A stretch of DNA of 64,000 nucleotides from Shinisaurus crocodilurus (GCA_021292165.1 CM037879.1:18933525-18997524); one strand, 5' to 3'; counted from the first letter of the stretch, positions 44,093-55,342 are shown. Numbers and translations: made by a program. Notes: generated by a model from the letters alone, not told the origin.

Positions 44093-45990
44093 ATTTAGAA
44101 GATTATTTTTCCAAAACTACTTGCTCAATTCACATTTATAGTTCACTGTATTATAATGGCAGGGCATGAAAAACATTTTAAAACACAGTGGATCCAAAGT
44201 TTCCCTTCTTCCAATGGGAGGTGTCTTCTTCTGATGGAGCCTTTGGTTCCAACCTAATTTTAGAAGTCAACACCCCTCTACCAGCTTAACACTAACCCCA
44301 GAAAGTCAAGCCCCACATTTAAGTTTTACCACACTTCTGAAAGATCCTCAGGATCCTTGAGTTTTGGTGAGTCTCCTTGTTTAGTCTTGTAGTGGTCAAC
44401 CTTGGTTGAACTTAACATTGGAGGAAATGTAAAACAAAACTAAAAAGAAGAGATTGGCAAGTGTCCACAGGCGTTAAGATTTTTCAACTTTGAATATAGT
44501 TTTAGAATCATCATCTGGATGACAGCAAGAAAGACAACATTCATCTTAAATAACCTTGAATATATGCAGTTGAGTAAATTTGAATTTGTTTTGATTTAAG
44601 GTCTTCCAAAGTTGAGGCCAACTTGTTGAAGAAAAACATTAAACTATCTATAACCCTGTGTCAACATATGATGCTACTGGGAATGGTAAGTGAATTAATT
44701 TTCCAAGGAAAATTAATTACTTATGACTTACAGTTGTAAAAGCAAACAACGTAACTCTGGATTAGGGCACATTTAATTTCTGTTTAGAGTAGCAATTAAT
44801 TTAATTTCATATAATTCATGGTATGTAATGGAAAGCAGAACAAAGATGAAATTTTAGACAATGACTGACATAGAAAAAAGTGTATATTTATGTTGGTGAT
44901 CCAAAAATAAAGGTCAGAGATAATAATCACTATGTAATAAAACAAGATATTAGTTTCTATGACAGAGTGTTGTTGGGCGGGGGGGGGGGCACAAGTTGCA
45001 AAGAAGTTATATTAGCCAGATAAAATCAAGAAATTTTAAAACAAGACAAAAATAGTACATACTTGTATAAACACCTTGGTAGAAAACAGGGGAGGGGAAA
45101 TCACAAACTGAAGTAATATTTATTGTATGACAGATAAAGCTGTTTTGCTAAAGTCATAGGATAAAGCGGGATATTTATTTAAATGCACTTCTTGGGGAAT
45201 TGGAGAGAAATAGAAAAAAGAACATTGTAAATATCATAATGATGATAAAATATCAGCTTAGTAACTTTTAAATGTTAAATTATAGAGCAATGCAAAAGTA
45301 CCAAGAATGTTTAGGATAACCTTGACCTTGGATCCAATATTCAATTGGCTCTGTTGGCTCAAGATTAGGCTTGTTTTACGCATGACAAACTACTTTTCCA
45401 AAGTATTAATTTAACCAAAATCTACAGAGTACATGGACTTGTTTTTTAGTCCATATATTTCCACAGCAACCACATCAATGCTAGTAACACAGATTGCACA
45501 GGATTGGTAAGATGTTTTAAATGTGGTTTTTCAAAGCACTACATCCCTTCAGAACAAACTCTGTTGAAATGGTGGTCTAACCCCCTTATTCACAAAGAAT
45601 ATAAACAGATTCCAAATTTCTATGAACTGATCTTGTTTGACCAATACCTCTGCCCCATCTACTCTGGTGAGACAATTTTTCCAACACAGCTACTTGCCAT
45701 ATTCTGGAAACCCATCCCTGTGATGTAACCTGACTTAATTTTCCATCCCCTTGCTATCTCCAGCTAGGCAGCAGCTAACAAGATCTCTGTGATGCATATG
45801 GAACATTATTTTGTCATACAGAGACATGGTGCTAATAAAGAGTTTGGGACAATTTGTTGGTGTGGCATCACCGATATTCCTTTAAACAACTTCATTCAGA
45901 ACATTTGCACATATTTGCATTCCCACCACATGTGTATTAGTGTTCCCCTAGTCTGACATCCTCTCCAACATAATGGTGATAGTTCACTAC
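44093..45990. other. No gene seen; about 1.9 kb, mostly AT-rich
   Basis: No recognised repeat from 44093 to 45480 apart from a G run at 44980. The stretch 45480-45960 has the feel of an old repeat (a 74-codon frame, ATTCCCACCACATGTGTATT) but I cannot name it. Confidence 0.4.
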
Positions 45991-45997
45991 TTACATG

Positions 45998-46000
45998 ATG

Positions 46001-46040
<40 letters not shown>

Positions 46041-46345
46041 GCGATCACTCGTGACCGAGTAAGATTGTCTTCCAGGATAAAATTTTACAAAAAGGAAATT
46101 TTAAAAGGAGGAAATTCTAAAGAAAAATTGTGTAGACTCTAGTGATGGGTCCGTAAGTGACTGTGGAGGCCAATTCTAGATCCACACAGCTTCCCACAGT
46201 GAGGACACAGGTTACCAGATAGAAGATGGTCCTGTAAAGGATTCATTTGACGTGCTTTTCGCTTAGCACCTTTCTCCCTTTCACCTTGCCCTCGGGCTTC
46301 TTCAAAGTCCACGGAACCTTTGTGAAAGGCCAACCTCCAGCCTTA
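45998..46345 (-). mobile_element. LINE 3' end with C-terminal zinc finger, copy 1
   Basis: The minus strand encodes WRLAFHKGS(V/M)DFEEAR, a lysine/arginine-rich stretch, and the terminal CCHH motif CPHCGKLCGSRIGLHSHLRT, then a short 3' UTR and a (GAT)n tail (ATC units on the plus strand at about 46000-46040). Such a terminal zinc finger is known from LINE ORF2 proteins of RTE- or Jockey-like type. I cannot fix the clade. Only the last 65 codons or so are present. Confidence 0.72.
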
Positions 46346-46670
46346 GTGGAATAAGGTGCCATCTATATGCAAGTTTAAGCAGAGATTCCTGAATATGGAA
46401 TATATGATATTTAAAGGTTGGTTGGACTGCATCCTCTCTCAATTCACTCCTGAAATTGCTACTCCTAGATCTGTCTCCCAAACTTCCCTTAGCCCCTACA
46501 AATTTCCACAGAGATTGGGGCATGTGCTATTTACACATGTGCAATTTGGTCACTTGATCCTGGGGCACCAGGATCACATCTCCCATCCCAACACCAACAC
46601 TGCATGCCAACATGCTCACATTCAGTGGACAATGAGTGAATATCCGTAATTTGAGTATCTTAAAAGGGCG
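46346..46670. other. No gene seen
   Basis: Unclassified; a 97-codon plus frame lacks any signature. Confidence 0.4.
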
Positions 46671-46674
46671 TCAC

Positions 46675-47030
46675 CCTCTCATCATACGAATTTCTTTGAG
46701 ATCAGCACCAGAGGCCCGTCTCCGGATTCCTCTGCTATGTGCAGTGCAGCATGTGCTTCCTGGGGAGAAGGCTTATTTCATAGATTTTTTTTCAGTGGTA
46801 GCACCCCTGCTTTCGAATGCTCTCTCTAGAGAGGCTCACCTGCTGCCCCCTCTTTATGATGCAAAGAGAAGGCCTTTCCATTTACCCAGACTTTAAAACT
46901 TTTTAACTTCCATTGATCTATTTTCCTTAGATCAATTTGATATTTTTATAATTCTTTTATAGATTGGCTGTTTTTACCTTGTTTCTTATATAAAGTGAAG
47001 CGTGGGACATAAATCTTAATAAATACATAC
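46675..47030 (+). mobile_element. L2-like LINE C-terminus and 3' end
   Basis: The plus translation contains ARLRIPLLCAVQHVLPGEKA, FFSVVAPLLSNALSREAHL (the AP-LWN-LP region) and LYDAKRRPFHLPRL, then a 3' UTR ending GAAGCGTGGGACATAAATCT and ATAAATACATAC units. Confidence 0.65.
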
Positions 47031-47157
47031 ATACATATATACAAACTTCATAAAACCCTTATCATACAACACTATGTCTCACCCCTTTATTATAAGATGA
47101 AATACCCAAGTACATGTGCTTCCATCACCCTGGGACAAAGGTCCTAAGGGGGAGATT

Positions 47158-47182
47158 ATATATATATATATATATATATATA
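47158..47182. repeat. (TA)n microsatellite
   Basis: About 12 TA units; a second TA run of about 10 units lies at 47569-47590. Confidence 0.93.
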
Positions 47183-47722
47183 TGGAGACAAACCGCACAT
47201 TTTAACATTGACAGCAAAACCCCACAAATCAGACCACTGAACAATCATTTCCCTGCAAACTGTGTGGTTTAAGCATATCTAAGCAAATGGCACATAGCTC
47301 GCTGGAAGTTTTGTTCACCTCATAAATTAACCACCTCATTTCCCTCATCACACACACACACAAAATACAAAGCACCTTCATACATATTTGTTTTAATAAA
47401 AGTAATAAAGCAAGTCCAGAAGTTATAGTTGTTATGACATAATCACACCTCAGAGATTTAAAAACCACTCAGCTGCACATCATCCCTCAAAATCACTTTT
47501 TGCAAGCAACTGTCTCAAGACACCGGCCTTCTATTGTACCTGAAATGCCCTGCAGTCCTATTCATCCCATATATATATATATATATATATGCATGCACTA
47601 AGTAGAAAAACACATCTATACACATAACTACTATTAGTTGGCTGGCATACATGATTCCTAACTGCTAAAGTAAACATAGGGAATTTGTGTACAGATAAGT
47701 ATTCAAATTTAAAACAAAAATA

Positions 47723-47973
47723 CAGTAATACCTTGGATTGCAAGTGACTTGGTTTGAGAGCGTTTTGCAAGACAAGCACATTTTTAAATATTTATTTAAT
47801 TATTTTTTTACTTGATATACAAGCAACATCTTGCAATACAAGTACTGTAGTACGGCTTAAATTAAAAATCTCTGTACAAATTTTTTGGGGGGGATTTTGT
47901 TTTGATATAAGAGTGTTTTGGATTACAAGCATGTTTCTGGAACGAATTATGCTCTCAATCCAAGGCATGACTG
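47723..47973. mobile_element. pogo/Tigger-like 251-bp element, TA target
   Basis: Starts CAGTAATACCTTGGATTGC and ends CAATCCAAGGCATGACTG, flanked by TA (47721-47722 and 47974-47975). Non-autonomous. Almost the same as 51992-52241. Confidence 0.85.
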
Positions 47974-48019
47974 TAAGTGATACGATTCTGAATATCTTAG
48001 TGGCTGTATTTGGATGTAA

Positions 48020-48080
48020 TGCTAAACTGGACTAGATGCTGCTCTGATCCAGCATGGCTCTTCTTATTTTCTTAACCGTA
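48020..48080 (-). mobile_element. L3/CR1-type 3' UTR repeat fragment
   Basis: CTCTGATCCAGCATGGCTC and TTCTTATTTTCTTAACC match the reverse complement of the repeat start. Confidence 0.6.
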
Positions 48081-48232
48081 GTTAGGATTAACCAAAGTTT
48101 AGGGTTCGGATGATATGCGAAACTGAACTTACTTTAAAGTAGAAGTGGAAGCTTTTGAACTTGTGGCTGTAGCAAAGGAGGAAAAGGCTCTGTGAGTTCG
48201 AGGCTTGCCTACCCTCATTCTTATAACATTAA

Positions 48233-48309
48233 GGCTGCAATCCAATGCAAATTTAGGCAGAAAAAAGGCCTACAATTCCCAGCATGCCCCAGCCAGCAGG
48301 ATTGCGCCC
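48233..48309. mobile_element. 77-bp PIF/Harbinger-like miniature with TAA TSD
   Basis: Ends GGCTGCAATCC and GGATTGCGCCC, flanked by TAA (48230-48232 and 48310-48312). The interior matches the fragment at 10528-10610 (AATTCCCAGCATGCCCCAGC). One of the smallest intact elements here. Confidence 0.8.
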
Positions 48310-48312
48310 TAA

Positions 48313-49335
48313 AGGTTTTATAATAAATTAATATATTATAATTTATTATAAGTTAATTAATATATTGATAATATAAAATGCTATTTTCAAGGGCTAAAAA
48401 GACTCTTTGTAGACTCTTCGGTTTGCTTGCATTTTTAAAAATTTCAGTGGCCCCACCAAATAAGCTTTTCCAGTAGTGGTCCCTAAGCTCCGGAACTAGC
48501 TCCCTGTTGCAGCATGACAGATCCTCAAACTTAGAAGGCTGTACTGCTCTAATTTCTGAAAAAACCAAACCTTTTCTCAGATTTGTACTGTATTCACTGA
48601 GGTTTCAAATGAGTTTGAAAACATTTAAAGTGAAGTTCAGTGAAAACCCACTGAAATTGAAGGCATACATAATTAAACATTCTGGCTTTTCAGATCTCTC
48701 TTCACTATCAATGTAAACAAACTAATATTGTGGCTAGTTTAATCTAGTTTTTTCTAGAATTTCTTGGGATTTAAGTTCTTCTATTATTCATCATTCACCT
48801 CCACTTAAATTAAGTAGCAATTATACAAGAGTGTGTGTGTGTGTGTGTGTTTACAAACACACACACACACACACACACACAGTAATAGTTTTGTCTGAAT
48901 GACCTCCAGATATTAAACCTGGAGATATCAAATTACATGAGATGAAGAGGTAATTAAATAAACATTAAATAAATAACTAATGAGGATATTCAAATATACA
49001 ACCCCCCAACTGCAGCTTGTAGTAAACTCCTGGAAAAGCAGTACCATGTGATACTTCTGAACTTGTAGTCTGACTCTAGGGCAGGAATGGACAGATGGTA
49101 GTTCTGGAACTACTGGCAGATCTCTGAGTGATCTGCAGTAGATCAGCACTGATTTCTGACACCCCATTATTTAACAATAGCAGTAACAAAATGGCTCCCC
49201 TCCAGCCCTAAATACTACTGCCGAAATGAAAAAAAGCTTATGGTAACCAGGAGTGATTTTTTGTGTGCAGAAGGACTCTAGGTGACATTCAATTCTGGTA
49301 CTCAGACCTAATTCCTGGGCTCAGTATTCTTGAAT
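48313..49335. other. No gene seen; contains a (GT)n/(CA)n hairpin
   Basis: AT-rich DNA. At 48830-48881 a GT tract is followed after a short spacer by a CA tract, giving an almost perfect inverted repeat. Confidence 0.6.
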
Positions 49336-49340
49336 TCTTA

Positions 49341-49674
49341 TGCCCTGTTCAGGCATTTGCCTGTGTGGGGGCTTAAGGTGGGAAGAGCAACGGGGCTGTG
49401 CACACTGCCCCTCTCGGTGCAGACTTTGCCGTGTTGAATCGGCAAGGTCTGGAAGGGAGTTCTACTCGCATTGGCTTGAACATGGTTAGAACTCTCCGCA
49501 CAATCACAGACCTGCCTTATGAAGGTTCCCAATCACACAGAGAGAATCAACACAGTTGACTGAGGGAAGCGGGGTCGGCATGTATGGGGACATCGGAGCC
49601 AGGGCTGGCATGCACGGCCCCACCCTAGACCCACTTTAAACCCTCGTGTGTTCAGTCGCACGCCTGAATAGGGC
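49341..49674. mobile_element. Harbinger-like element, TTA flanks
   Basis: Ends TGCCCTGTTCAGGC and CGCCTGAATAGGGC, with TTA on each side (49338-49340 and 49675-49677). 334 bp, GC-rich, no transposase. Confidence 0.65.
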
Positions 49675-50043
49675 TTAAGTGTATGTCACATGCACCAGGC
49701 TCTGCTTGGTGGATCTTGGGAGTTCTAGTAAAAAACAACATAGGTCCCACAAGCCTAATGTCTGCCCACCCCCACTTCACTGCAAGACAATGCCATGTGT
49801 TCCAGAATATGCAGTCAAGGACGGTCAAGTGGGATTGCTCCACAGTGAAGCAGTGTGTGTGTGTGTGCAGGGGGTCCCAAGACTCAATGATTTCTGTGGG
49901 ACTTCCAAATAAGTATATATATTTTTCTCCTTTGTAGACATCAAAATATGTCTAATTACTGTTCCGTTGTGATTGCTTACGTTACTATTATGTATCATTT
50001 GCACAGCACTTTTCAATGCACATAGTGCATTACTATTCCTAAC

Positions 50044-50405
50044 TTACATCATCATCATCAGGCGATCACTCGTGACCGAGTAAGATTGTCTTCCGGGATA
50101 AAAGGAGGAAATTCTAAAGAAGATTGTGTAGACTCTAGCGATGGGTCCGTAAGTGACTGTGGAGGCCAATTCTAGATCCACACAGCTTCCCACAGTGAGG
50201 ACACAGGTTACCAGATAGAAGATGGTCCTGTAAAGGATTCATTTGACGTGCTTTTCGCTTAGCACATTTCTCCCTTTCACCTTGCACTCGGGCTTCTTCA
50301 AAGTCCATGGAACCTTTGTGAAAGGCCAACCTCCATTTAGATCGTTCATGGGCCAGAGCTTCCCAGTTTTCGATGTTTATTGTGGAGAAACGAGCCTTTG
50401 GGGGT
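50044..50405 (-). mobile_element. LINE 3' end with C-terminal zinc finger, copy 2
   Basis: Nearly the same as 45998-46345 over the zinc-finger region but extends further upstream (INIENWEALAHERSKWRLA). It ends in a short (GAT)n tail at 50047-50060. The upstream side is cut at a CA repeat at about 50406. Confidence 0.78.
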
Positions 50406-51280
50406 ACACACACACACACCTCATGTGTGAACCGGCTGGGGTGGGGTGTGCATAGTTAGCGTGTAGAGAAAAGAGTTTTTAGGGTTCCTGCATGCATGCA
50501 TGCAGGAACAAACAAACACACACACACACACACACACACGCCTCCTCATGAGTAAACCAGGTGGGGGCTGGGAAGAAGCAAAGGGTGCATGGAACATGAG
50601 ATGGGGCCTGGCGTCTAGAGGTCTGGAGGAGCCAGGCTGAGGGCATTCATATGCATAGTTCAAGCCATGACTCAGGAGTTCCCTTCCCCCTGCCTGGCCA
50701 GTTCCCTCCCCCCTGCCTGGCCAGGTGAAGTTCAAATTGATTAGCTGAAGCAAGAAGGTTACAGAAAAGGGGAGGGGGAAGAGCTATTTCCCCACGTGTA
50801 GCCTTTGTTCTTAGTCTTAGTCTTTTGGGTGCCTGCCTGGTGGTTGGAGACATGGCAGGCCAGCGAGAGGCCCGAGCCTTTAGGGGGGGGCCCCTCAGGA
50901 ATCGACCCCAGGCAGCCCCTGGTAAAATTAGCTGGTTTGAGGGCTCTGGAAAAAGGCAGGCCTTGTGGAGGACTAGCTATTTATCTCAGACCGGCAGGTA
51001 GATAAAATAGTTCCCCCCGGGCGGCAAGGCTGTGCTGAATCTAACCTTTGAAGAAGACACCCTCAGGTAACAGGTGTGTGTGCCTGAGAGATCTTAAGGA
51101 ATCAGGTTTTCTTGTTTTATAGCTTTACTGTGTACCAAAGTGTCTCTTTCTCTATATTGTGTGCTTCTCTCATTTCCCTAATCTTGTTGTAAATTGCTAC
51201 CAGAAATAAACCTTGTCTTGGTTTTACCCCAAATGGGTTTTGTAGTGCTCTGTGAGTACAGTCTCTAAATCCAGGTTACA
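50406..51280 (+). mobile_element. LTR-like segment, boundaries uncertain
   Basis: A non-LINE segment between LINE pieces. It carries an AATAAA signal at 51205-51210 followed by a GT-rich stretch and a possible terminal GGTTACA at 51274-51280. A CA microsatellite (50516-50540) and two related CCTCATG.GT.AACC motifs lie at the left. No target duplication could be fixed. Confidence 0.35.
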
Positions 51281-51529
51281 GAAATATGAAGGCGAGTCCC
51301 TAAACAGAGATCCAAGTAGGATTGCAGACAGCTGAGGCTGGCAGTCTGGTATCTTGAGATCTCAGAGGGTCTTGGTTCCTTTGCCAGTAGGCAAGGGTGG
51401 GGTAGTGGCGGGTCAGCCACCCCCCCCTTCCGGGCCACATGGTGGCAAGTGCTGGGTTTCTTTTGGAGTAGGAAAGGGTGGAGGTCTGGCGGGTCAGCCA
51501 GCCCCCCCTCTTCCTCCACATTTATATTG

Positions 51530-51850
51530 CATTTTTTTAGATTAGCCTTATGAACATCTTTAAACCTCTTATATTGACCACCGATATTCCGCTTTCCATC
51601 CTTGAGTTGGGAATAAAGTAACTGCTTTGGGAGACGGCAGTCAGGCATTCGAACAACATGACCGGTCCACTGAAGTTGGCGTTGAAGGATCATTTTTTCA
51701 ATGCTAGTAGTCTTTGCTTCTTCCAGTACACTGAAATTTGTTCGCCTATCTTCCCAAGTAATTCGCAGGATTTTCCGGAGGCAACGTTGATGAAACCTTT
51801 CAAGGAGGTGGAAGTGACGTTTATAGATAGTGCATGTTTCCTGAATTATA
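51530..51850 (-). mobile_element. LINE ORF2 C-terminal domain, 5' neighbour of copy 2
   Basis: The minus strand encodes HLLERFHQRCLRKILRITW, then LQWTGHVVRMPDCRLPKQLL and a GKRNIGGQYKRFKD patch, ending at KCNINVE. This is the segment that normally precedes the WEALAHERSKW block found at 50055-50405. Upstream it is cut by a TA repeat (51848-51873). The frame is open, and continues past the LINE into unrelated GC-rich DNA down to 51265. Confidence 0.75.
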
Positions 51851-51873
51851 TATATATATATATATATATATAT
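51848..51873. repeat. (TA)n microsatellite
   Basis: About 13 TA units. Confidence 0.93.
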
Positions 51874-51991
51874 CCATGGTACCAATACATTAAGAAAAAT
51901 CTTACTGAAACAGACAGCTCTCCCAAAACTTCAACAAAACTGCACAAGACCACAGGATAAATGAGCAGAGAAATGTCAAAGCATTTCATTA

Positions 51992-52241
51992 CAGTAATAC
52001 CTTGGATTACAAGTAACTTGGTTTGAGAGCATTTTGCAAGACAAGCAATTTTTTAAATATTTATTAAAAATATTTTGACTTGATATACAAGCGACGTCTT
52101 GCAATACAAGTACTGTAGTACGGCTTAAATTAAAAATCTCTGTACAAATTTTTTGGGGGGAATTTCATTTTGATATAAGAGTGTTTTGGATTACAAGCAC
52201 GTTTCCGGAACGAATTATGCTCTCAATCCAAGGCATGACTG
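51992..52241. mobile_element. pogo/Tigger-like 250-bp element, TA target
   Basis: Starts CAGTAATACCTTGGATTAC, ends CAATCCAAGGCATGACTG, flanked by TA (51990-51991 and 52242-52243). Sister of 47723-47973. Confidence 0.87.
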
Positions 52242-52547
52242 TATTTTCAAATCACATCCGTCACGCGTAACATGTCAGACTTGCAAATGACCTCATGAAA
52301 GTTACCAGCCCAAATAAATTCTTACTAGCCTGCCTCCCCTGTGTACTTATGTCAATCATTTGTAGTTAATCAATAAACTAATGAAGCGGGGAACGCCCCA
52401 AACAATACTCCTCTACTTTACAAATGCTTCCCCTGCTTGGTAGCTTGGAGGGAATTTGTACTTCTCACAAGTGGCAAGGAGAATGGCTTTTTATGTCTTC
52501 AATACACTTTGCTTCTTCTGCCCTGACAAGGACATAAAATGATCCCG

Positions 52548-52670
52548 TCGGATCAGACCAAATGTCTGTCTCATCCAGCATCCTGTTTTACACAGTAAGC
52601 CAACTAGATGCCTCTAGGAAGCTCACTAGCAGGGCGTAAATGTGACCACCGCACACACACATTTCTGTTG
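52548..52670 (+). mobile_element. L3/CR1-type 3' UTR repeat fragment
   Basis: CGGATCAGACCAAATGTCTG, CATCCAGCATCCTG and GATGCCTCTAGGAAGC. Confidence 0.65.
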
Positions 52671-52706
52671 TCCCTTATCATAAGTTATTCAGAGGGATAT
52701 TATACA

Positions 52707-52746
52707 CCAGTGTGGAGTAGTGGTTAGAGTGTTGGACTGGGACTGG
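52707..52746 (+). mobile_element. tRNA-headed SINE, head only
   Basis: CCAGTGTGGAGTAGTGGTTA then GAGTGTTGGACTGGGACT, after which the match stops abruptly. Confidence 0.75.
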
Positions 52747-53950
52747 CTTAGATGGGTTAAGGGAATTCATGGAGGATATGTGTATCAACTGATGGTAGCC
52801 ATAATTGCTAAACTGAGTCTCCATGTTCAGCGGTAATATTTATTTATTACATTTATATCCTGCCCTTTTTCCTCTTGCAAAGCATCCAAAGCAGCTAAAA
52901 GTGTATTTTGTGTTAAGTATGAATGCTGCAAGCAATTCCACAACGAAGCACAGGAGGGATTTCAAGATTCTCTTTCAACAAAGCCTGGTTGCATACATGC
53001 CTATCACTAACTTGGCCCAAGCCTAGACTCTCATACCAAGGGGCGGAGAAGAAAGCTTCCACTCTGCTTGCCAGGAGAGAAGGACTCTTGGCTTCCCACT
53101 GGGATCCAACAGAGAAGACCCAGTGACGGTTTAATGGGCCTATTCATGAAACTGAACGTCTAAAGAATTAGGTGCAAGAACTCTTTTAAACAAGGAGTAT
53201 ATATTCACATGACAGCAATACCAGCTGGTCACTTGAGATTATTAAAGGAAATCTCCCACTGTCAATTAAAGGGGAAGCAACCCTTTGTGAAACAACATCC
53301 CCTTAACTTCCAATAGGTTATTTTAAGAAACTGGTCTCCAGTCCTTTCCCGTCAATCTTGATTTTAATTTTTATTTTTTAGATACCAAAAAGCTTGACTG
53401 TAAAATATCCAGTTTCATTTTGGAATGGTAAAGGTCCCAGAACAAAATGTTTGAAAAGAAAAAGATGGGGGTGTGGGGGGGAGAACTGTGTACATATTAA
53501 ACTACCAAGAGAAGAAGGAAAGGCCAGGAACAGGGCAAGAGGAGAAGGCATGGCATTACCCGCATTGTATTTAAACTTCACATTAGGTATTCCAATTATA
53601 CTTTATAAAATCTTTCTTTGAACAGGACCCTGGAGCAATACATGGAAACTAGGGGGAGAAATTAGTTCAACTGTTTTCCCTTAAGGAGCCTACATATAAA
53701 AGCATTATTCACAGATTTTATTTGACACAAAATGCTGCACGTTACATCTGGAATGAAGTATGCTTCCCTTCTGGGGGTTTGAAAAACTATACATATTATC
53801 TCTCATATCCTTAAAGGATGTTAATTTCCCAAATGTGCTAAGGAGAGAAGATTTCAGAGTGTAGAACAAGGAGGAATGTATTACTGAAAGGATTCTTTTT
53901 TTACTTTGTTTGCCAATATAGCTGGTCAATAAAAACTTAAAACGGTGTAT
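52747..53950. other. No gene seen; L2/SINE-like tail near 52835
   Basis: TTTATTTATTACATTTATAT and CCTGCCCTTTTTCCTC near 52835-52875 look like a minus-strand retroposon tail. The rest is unclassified. Confidence 0.4.
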
Positions 53951-53954
53951 ATTC

Positions 53955-54180
53955 TTACTCATGTTACATTTGTGGTGTGGGAGACACTGTAGTCTTGCTC
54001 CTTTCCATGCCGATTTAATAGGCCTGTTGTAACATCAGATGCCATCGGGCACGTGGGAGGAGTCCATGCTGTGACTCCACCTCCCACTGCCTTGCCCCTC
54101 CCATAACTTGGAGCAATGCTGGCCCAGTGGGAAGGAGCCATGTTGCACTGGCTCTCACACCACAAATGTAACATGAGTAA
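53955..54180. mobile_element. 226-bp MITE with 25-bp near-perfect ends
   Basis: TTACTCATGTTACATTTGTG (continuing GTGTG) at the left is mirrored exactly at the right (CACAAATGTAACATGAGTAA). The flanks allow a TA or overlapping TTA/TAA target, so the superfamily is undecided. No coding capacity. Confidence 0.8.
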
Positions 54181-54439
54181 TAGAAGAATTTCCCCCATTT
54201 AACTCTCAAGAAACCATATGCTATTCTAAAGTCTTGTTAATACAAAAACTCAAATGAAGTCCAAATCTTGACTTAGCAAGGATGTTTATAGCCTGCCATG
54301 ATAGCGTGTTCATACAGAATTTGATAACAGGCACAAATTTCAGCATTGTAAAAACCCTAGCTTTCACTTTAAAAAAAAAGCAAAACATAAAGCAAGTTGC
54401 TAGACCTTAGGTCCAGTGATGTGGAGAGGAAAATTTCCA

Positions 54440-54775
54440 TTCATTCATTTATATATGCTTAAAATATTTCTAGGCCACCTTTCAGGGCAGGAGCCCCACC
54501 CCACCCCAGATGGCTTACAACAATAAAATCCCATACAGTAAAAACCCATACAGTGATAAAACAGCAAAAATTCATATGAACACTCCAATAAAACACCAGG
54601 CCTGGACAATACTAAAATCTACAACACAACTGCAGCTACAAACCAGAAAAGTCCAATAAAACATAATCAGGGGAAGGCCAGAGAAAATAAGCAAGTCTTC
54701 AGGGCCTTCAGGACCCCCCAATGGCAACCCATTCCAGAGGTGTGGGGCCCCTGTGGAAAAGGCCCTCTCTTGTGT
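54440..54775 (-). mobile_element. L2-like LINE 3' end
   Basis: Read on the minus strand: AAGAGAGGGCCTTTTCCACA, a W-N-G-L-P-type block, then a UTR ending GTAAGCCATCTGGGG. No full ORF. Confidence 0.6.
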
Positions 54776-55327
54776 ACTTTGTGTTATGATTAATATTATG
54801 ATTAATCAAACATAACATCAATTAGTAACATAATGAACTGAGGCAATACTAGTCAAATGGGCAGTTTCAAAGTTGTAAATAACTTTATCCAGATGACTAT
54901 ATCCCCACGAAGCATATATGTGGAGAAAGCCAACCTAAGTCCCCTGCCTGACTCACACACACTCACCAAGGAGGGGGGAAGGAGACCCAGGGGGGGGGGA
55001 CAACCAGTCTCCACAGATGCCAAAGGGGACAAACAACATCTACATAGAATCACCCCAGGGGGGAAGGCAAGAAGCATCACCAGGTTTGTCAATGCTCTTG
55101 CATATCAGCCCCATCTACATAAGACTTGAATACCTCTCCAGGGCAGACGCTTCGGCACCCCTAAGAAATGGCCACTCAACACCATAGGATGGGACCATTA
55201 AGCAAGTGGCTTCAAAGGGACCCCATCCCATGGGGGGAAAGCGTCACCCCACCTGACCCAAAAGGCCGCCCCTCAGGGAGGGTGTCAACCCACCTGATCA
55301 TGGAGGGAGGGGCTACCTGAAACACCA

Positions 55328-55342
55328 AGGTATAAAACACCC
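55328..55342 (+). promoter_or_regulatory. TATA box of the LTR-like segment
   Basis: GGTATAAAACACC lies 70-80 bp upstream of the tandem block, in the position expected of an LTR core promoter. Function is inferred from sequence only. Confidence 0.45.

Noticed and set aside
50135..50419. C2H2 zinc-finger host gene
   Set aside because: The single finger is at the C-terminus of a LINE ORF2 family, appears twice in the window, and is followed by a microsatellite tail.
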